From NCBI RefSeq assembly GCF_023546765.1, contig NZ_CP097484.1, positions 1,243,501 to 1,307,500 on the forward strand: a stretch of DNA of 64,000 bases. The letters run 5' to 3'. The stretch's first letter is position 1. Every line of letters begins with the position of its first letter. Source of the stretch: Methylobacterium tardum (GTDB taxonomy: Bacteria; Pseudomonadota; Alphaproteobacteria; Rhizobiales; Beijerinckiaceae). The notes under the pieces were generated by a model, which was not told the origin of the DNA, did not search any database, and was given only the letters and a program-made list of their open reading frames with translations. A program made the translations under genes and the position numbers. Shown in pieces: positions 60,681 to 64,000 of this stretch.

Positions 60681-60713
60681 GACGGCCGGTCGGTCCCGAA
60701 ACGACCGGCCGTC
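60681..60713 (+). terminator. hairpin after the chemoreceptor gene
   Basis: Perfect 12-bp stem GACGGCCGGTCG / CGACCGGCCGTC with a nine-base loop, 25 bp after the stop. The sequence goes directly into a GTCATCCCGG repeat remnant; there is no T run. Confidence 0.55.
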
Positions 60714-60988
60714 ATCCCGGATGCTCGGATCCAGACATGCCGATGCGTCGAGACCTCGCACAGAGCAAGCACTTCCGCAGAGGAAGGGCACGGACTCGGA
60801 GGTTGTCTGCTGCGGCCAGAGACGACGGCATGGATCAATGCTTGCGGATATCGATCCGTTGGGAGATTGAACTTCCAACCTGATCTTGCCGGCCGCTCGG
60901 GCTCTTGCGTCGAAAGCCAAGCGTATCCGACTTTCCCGACGGCGAGCCGACGCGATTCTTGAGTCGTCTCGCCGAGGGGCTCCGTTTC

Positions 60989-62002
60989 ATGGCTACAGCA
61001 CTGCGTTCCTGCCGCCGCGTCGCGCTCGCGGCCGTGGCATTCCTGATCCTCGGTCCGCTCACGGCGGGCGGCGCCCGGGCCGCCGACCGGTCGGTCACCT
61101 TCGCCCACCAGGACATGGTCATCCCGTTCCGGGCCCTGATGGCCTCGGGGGTCCTCGAGAAGGCCACCGGCTACACGGTGAACTGGCGCAAGTTCGGCGG
61201 CGGCGGCGACGTGATCCGCGCCATGGCCTCGGGCAATGTCCAGATCGGGGAGGCGGGATCGAGCCCGATCGCCGCGGCCGCCTCCCAGGGGCTCGACATC
61301 CAGCTGTTCTGGATCCTCGATGAGATCGCCGATGCCGAGCAGCTCGTGGCGCGCGACGGCGGCGGCGTGGCCAGCGTGGCCAACCTGCGCGGCAAGACGA
61401 TCGCGGTGCCCTTCGTGTCGACGGCGCACTACCAGCTGATCGCCGCGCTGGCGGAGGCCGGCCTCACCCAGGCCGACGTCCGGATCCTGAACATGCGCCC
61501 GCCCGAGATCGCAGCCGCCTGGGAGCGGGGCGTCATCGACGCCACCTTCATCTGGGATCCCGTGCTGGCCCGGGTGAAGAAATCCGGCACCGTGGTGGTC
61601 TCGGCGGGCGACCTCGCCCGCAGGGGCAAGGCCACCTTCGACGGCCTAATCGTCGACCGGGCCTGGGCGGCCCAGAACCGGGATTTCCTGGTCACCCTGG
61701 TGAAGCTGATCGCCGCGCAGGACGCCGCCTACGTCGCCAAGCCCTGGGCCGCCGACGCGCCGGAGGTGGCGGCCATCGCCCGGATCACCGGCTCGGCGCA
61801 AGCGGAGGTGCCGGCGAGCCTCGCGGCCTACCGCTTCCCGACCCTGGAGGCCCAGGCCTCCCCGGCCTGGCTCGGCGGCGGCGCCGCCAAGGCCCTGACC
61901 GAGACCGCGGAATTCCTGAAGGCTCAAGGCCGCGTCCAGGCGCTCGCGCCGGATTACGGCCGGTTCGTCACCGGGGCGTACGTGGACGCGGCCCGGAAAT
62001 AG
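60989..62002 (+). CDS. tauA: taurine/sulfonate ABC transporter substrate-binding protein
   Basis: Periplasmic binding protein of the TauA/SsuA family, 337 residues. Signal peptide: RRVALAAVAFLILGPLTAGG, cleaved after ARA. Mature parts include VNWRKFGGGGDVIRAMASGN, IGEAGSSPIAAAASQGLDIQ, IADAEQLVARDG, NLRGKTIAVPFVSTAHYQL and PPEIAAAWERGVIDATFIWD, all typical of TauA. The start MATALRSCRR (60989) was preferred over an upstream in-frame ATG because GAGGGG precedes it and the signal peptide then has normal length. It is followed by tauB and tauC; no tauD dioxygenase lies in the window. Confidence 0.92.
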   Translation: MATALRSCRRVALAAVAFLILGPLTAGGARAADRSVTFAHQDMVIPFRALMASGVLEKATGYTVNWRKFGGGGDVIRAMASGNVQIGEAGSSPIAAAASQGLDIQLFWILDEIADAEQLVARDGGGVASVANLRGKTIAVPFVSTAHYQLIAALAEAGLTQADVRILNMRPPEIAAAWERGVIDATFIWDPVLARVKKSGTVVVSAGDLARRGKATFDGLIVDRAWAAQNRDFLVTLVKLIAAQDAAYVAKPWAADAPEVAAIARITGSAQAEVPASLAAYRFPTLEAQASPAWLGGGAAKALTETAEFLKAQGRVQALAPDYGRFVTGAYVDAARK

Positions 62003-62026
62003 CCCGCCTCCGGACCGGAGAGGCTC

Positions 62027-62818
62027 ATGATCGAGATCCGCGACCTCAGCGTCCGCTACGGGGCGGGGCCTTCCGCGGTCGACGCCCTCGCGCAGATCGA
62101 CCTGACGATCCGGCCGGGGGACTTCGTGGTTGCGCTCGGCGCGTCGGGCTGCGGCAAGACCACGCTGCTCTCGGCCATCGCGGGCTTCCTCGAACCCACG
62201 CAGGGCCGGATCCTCCTCGACGGCGCGCCGATCCGAGGGCCGGGGGCCGAAAGGGGCGTGGTGTTCCAGCGCCACGCCCTGATGCCCTGGCTGGACGTCG
62301 CCGAGAACGTGGCGTTCGGCCCCAGGATGCGGGGCGTTCCCCGGGCGGAGCGGCGCCAGATCGCCCGGGCGATGCTCGACCTCGTGGGCCTGCCCGATTG
62401 CGCCGACCGGAAGGTCTACGAGCTCTCCGGGGGCATGCAGCAGCGGGTCGGCCTCGCCCGGGCGCTCGCCGGCGACCCGCGCGTCCTGCTGATGGACGAG
62501 CCCCTCGGGGCGTTGGACGCCTTCACCCGCGAGCAGGTCCAGGAGCTGATCCTCCAAGTCTGGCACCGGACCGGCAAGATGGCCTTCTTCATCACGCACG
62601 ACGTCGAGGAGGCGGTGTTCCTCGCGACCCGGCTGGTGATCATGAGCCCGCGTCCCGGCCGCATCGTCGAGACGCTGGAGCTGCCCTTCTCGCGCGCGGT
62701 GGTGGGCGGCCGCGACACGCGGGCCGTGAAGTCGGATCCCGCCTTCATCGCCATGCGCGAGCGCGTGCTCGGGCGCATCCACCGCCGCGCCGACGCGCCG
62801 CCCGGAGAGGGCCGATGA
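62027..62818 (+). CDS. tauB: taurine/sulfonate ABC transporter ATP-binding protein
   Basis: Cytoplasmic ATPase subunit of 263 residues. Walker A is [20 protein letters not shown] near residue 40, the Q-loop is [15 protein letters not shown], the ABC signature is [20 protein letters not shown], Walker B is [18 protein letters not shown], and the switch His lies in [14 protein letters not shown]. All are canonical for TauB/SsuB. ATG at 62027 is 24 bp after tauA; its stop overlaps the tauC start (ATGA), so the three genes form a translationally coupled operon. Confidence 0.95.
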   Translation: MIEIRDLSVRYGAGPSAVDALAQIDLTIRPGDFVVALGASGCGKTTLLSAIAGFLEPTQGRILLDGAPIRGPGAERGVVFQRHALMPWLDVAENVAFGPRMRGVPRAERRQIARAMLDLVGLPDCADRKVYELSGGMQQRVGLARALAGDPRVLLMDEPLGALDAFTREQVQELILQVWHRTGKMAFFITHDVEEAVFLATRLVIMSPRPGRIVETLELPFSRAVVGGRDTRAVKSDPAFIAMRERVLGRIHRRADAPPGEGR

Positions 62819-63654
62819 CCGGGCGCCCCCCGGACGCGACGGCCTCGGCGGATCCGGCGCGGCGCCGCAGTAGAGCGTGGCTCCGGGGCACCGCGCTGGT
62901 TCCGGCAGTCAGCCTCGTCACCGGGCTGGCGGTCCTCGGCCCCTGGGTGATCGCCACGCGAGCCGGCTGGGTCAAGCCGCTGTTCCTGCCGGCGCCGGAG
63001 GCGATCCTGTCGGCCTTCGGCCAGGCCTGGACCGGCGCGATCGACGGTGCGCCGCTCGGCCTCCACGTCCGGGACAGCCTCCTGCGCGTCGTCGGCGCCT
63101 TCGGGCTCGCCGCCCTGATGGGGATCCCCGCCGGGCTCGCTATGGGCACGAGCCGGATCGCCCGCGGCCTCCTCGACCCGCTGATCGAGTTCTACCGGCC
63201 GCTGCCGCCGCTGGCCTACCTGCCGCTCATGATCATCTGGTTCGGGATCGGCGAGCTGTCCAAGGTGCTGCTGATCGTCCTCGCCTGCTTCGCGCCGGTC
63301 GCCCTGTCCACCCGGGCCGGCGTGCTCTCCGCCTCGCGCGACCAGATCCATGCGGCGCGCGCCCTCGGGGCGAGCCGCGCGCAGGTCTTGCGCCACGTGG
63401 TGATCCCCGCGGCGATGCCGGAGATCCTGATCGGCCTGCGGATCGGCATGGGCGTGGGCTGGACCACCCTGGTGGCCGCCGAGATGGTGGCGGCCCAGGC
63501 CGGCCTCGGCCAGCTCGTTCTCAACGCCTCCAACTTCCTGCGCACCGATGTGGTGGTGATGGGCATCCTCGTGATCGGCCTGTTCGCGACCCTGTTCGAA
63601 CTCGGCCTGCGCTGGCTCGAGCGCGTGCTGGTGCCCTGGAAGGGACAATCCTAG
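62815..63654 (+). CDS. tauC: taurine/sulfonate ABC transporter permease
   Basis: Inner-membrane permease of 279 residues with about six helices (first near residue 27, [20 protein letters not shown]). The BPD_transp_1 signature lies around [20 protein letters not shown], whose EAA-type loop contacts the ATPase. Other typical parts are [20 protein letters not shown] and [20 protein letters not shown]. The start at 62815 overlaps tauB by four bases. It is the last gene of the operon. TauC and SsuC are hard to tell apart, so the transported sulfonate is uncertain. Confidence 0.93.
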   Translation: MTGRPPDATASADPARRRSRAWLRGTALVPAVSLVTGLAVLGPWVIATRAGWVKPLFLPAPEAILSAFGQAWTGAIDGAPLGLHVRDSLLRVVGAFGLAALMGIPAGLAMGTSRIARGLLDPLIEFYRPLPPLAYLPLMIIWFGIGELSKVLLIVLACFAPVALSTRAGVLSASRDQIHAARALGASRAQVLRHVVIPAAMPEILIGLRIGMGVGWTTLVAAEMVAAQAGLGQLVLNASNFLRTDVVVMGILVIGLFATLFELGLRWLERVLVPWKGQS

Positions 63655-64000
63655 ACCCGGGTGAGGCCTCGGCGCTCCGTCGACGCATGACACCGCGCCG
63701 ACTGGACGTCGTCGTTCATCGGACGTGCCCTGACCCGGCAGGCTGGTCCGCGCCGGGAAGGCTTCGGGTTTTCCGAGCCCGCCAAAAGGTCTGACCCAAG
63801 AGGTGAGAGCCTCTCACGCAACGCGCCGCACGGTCGAGGCCGGTGCGCGAGCTCCGGTTGGGCGGCCGGCTCGTCGCGCCCTCTCGGGTGCCCGCCACAG
63901 CGTGCAGGTGGCTGAGGCGAAGAGGATCCTTTCGCACCTCCAGGGTTCAAACCTGCCTGGGGCTGCGACCGTACGGCCCTGCGCCACCGGCCCCGCCGCA
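63655..64000. other. right-end region without a clear gene
   Basis: No coding region or RNA gene is supported. It holds the palindrome at 63803-63817 and, near 63940, a GGTTCAAACC string that does not fold into a complete tRNA. Confidence 0.4.
63803..63817. promoter_or_regulatory. perfect GTGAGAG-C-CTCTCAC palindrome
   Basis: Seven-base arms around a single C, about 150 bp beyond tauC. Too short for a good terminator; possibly an operator of a gene beyond the window edge. Confidence 0.25.

Noticed and set aside
63935..63965. GGTTCAAACC string resembling a tRNA T-loop
   Set aside because: The T-stem has only four pairs and no matching acceptor, D-arm or anticodon arm could be placed upstream on either strand.

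Overview
The window is very GC-rich and gene-dense, and its genes look like those of a Methylobacterium-type alphaproteobacterium (Hyphomicrobiales). The genus is inferred from gene content, neighbourhoods and dispersed repeats; no database search was run. No rRNA, tRNA, CRISPR array, prophage or intact insertion sequence was recognised. The gene content is mostly chromosomal housekeeping plus transport, sulfur, envelope, motility and sugar-acid functions.

Layout. 1-5.8 kb (leftward): a CapD/FlaA1-type nucleotide-sugar enzyme cut by the window edge, a DUF1206 membrane protein, a small Smr-like protein, a Uma2-type nuclease, an M23 peptidase and a Bcp peroxiredoxin. 6-12 kb: a very long AsmA/DUF3971 envelope protein, ferredoxin-NADP reductase and a two-domain VOC ring-cleaving dioxygenase. 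12-19.4 kb (leftward): a pair of M16 peptidases (one with, one without the zinc motif), a secreted protein, lspA and ileS. 19.7-25.8 kb: small secreted proteins, an EamA exporter, aspartate aminotransferase, a luciferase-like monooxygenase and a Tat-exported fumarylacetoacetase-fold enzyme.

25.9-33.9 kb is a sulfate assimilation locus. cysH-cysD-cysN run leftward as a tightly overlapping operon. Divergent from them are an Lrp/AsnC regulator, a CysJ-like diflavin reductase and the CysI sirohaem protein. CysH carries the Fe-S cysteines of an APS reductase and CysN has no APS kinase domain, so the route is probably sulfate to APS to sulfite to sulfide. A second sulfur-related locus, tauABC, lies at the right end.

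34-39 kb: a TetR regulator with a small upstream membrane protein behind two perfect 14-bp palindromes that overlap a TTGACA box, then a TonB-dependent siderophore receptor converging with a PepSY membrane protein (iron acquisition). 39-46 kb: a large multi-PAS hybrid histidine kinase and a double-barrel outer-membrane protein. 46-49.5 kb: three small secreted low-complexity proteins, then motB-motA. 49.7-52.4 kb: a large MGH1-like/GH63 glucosidase. 52.8-58.4 kb: a solute-binding protein, a LysR regulator, an HpaI/GarL-type aldolase, tartronate-semialdehyde reductase and galactarate/altronate dehydratase, which together form a glucarate/galactarate catabolic module. 59-60.7 kb: a chemotaxis receptor.

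A recurring oddity is that six genes are each broken by one to three single-base shifts, nine events in all. Most lie in short G or C runs, and in every case the protein family continues in another frame. The nominal lengths become whole numbers of codons once each shift is corrected. This looks more like sequencing or assembly error than gene decay, and the frameshifted entries are annotated across both frames.
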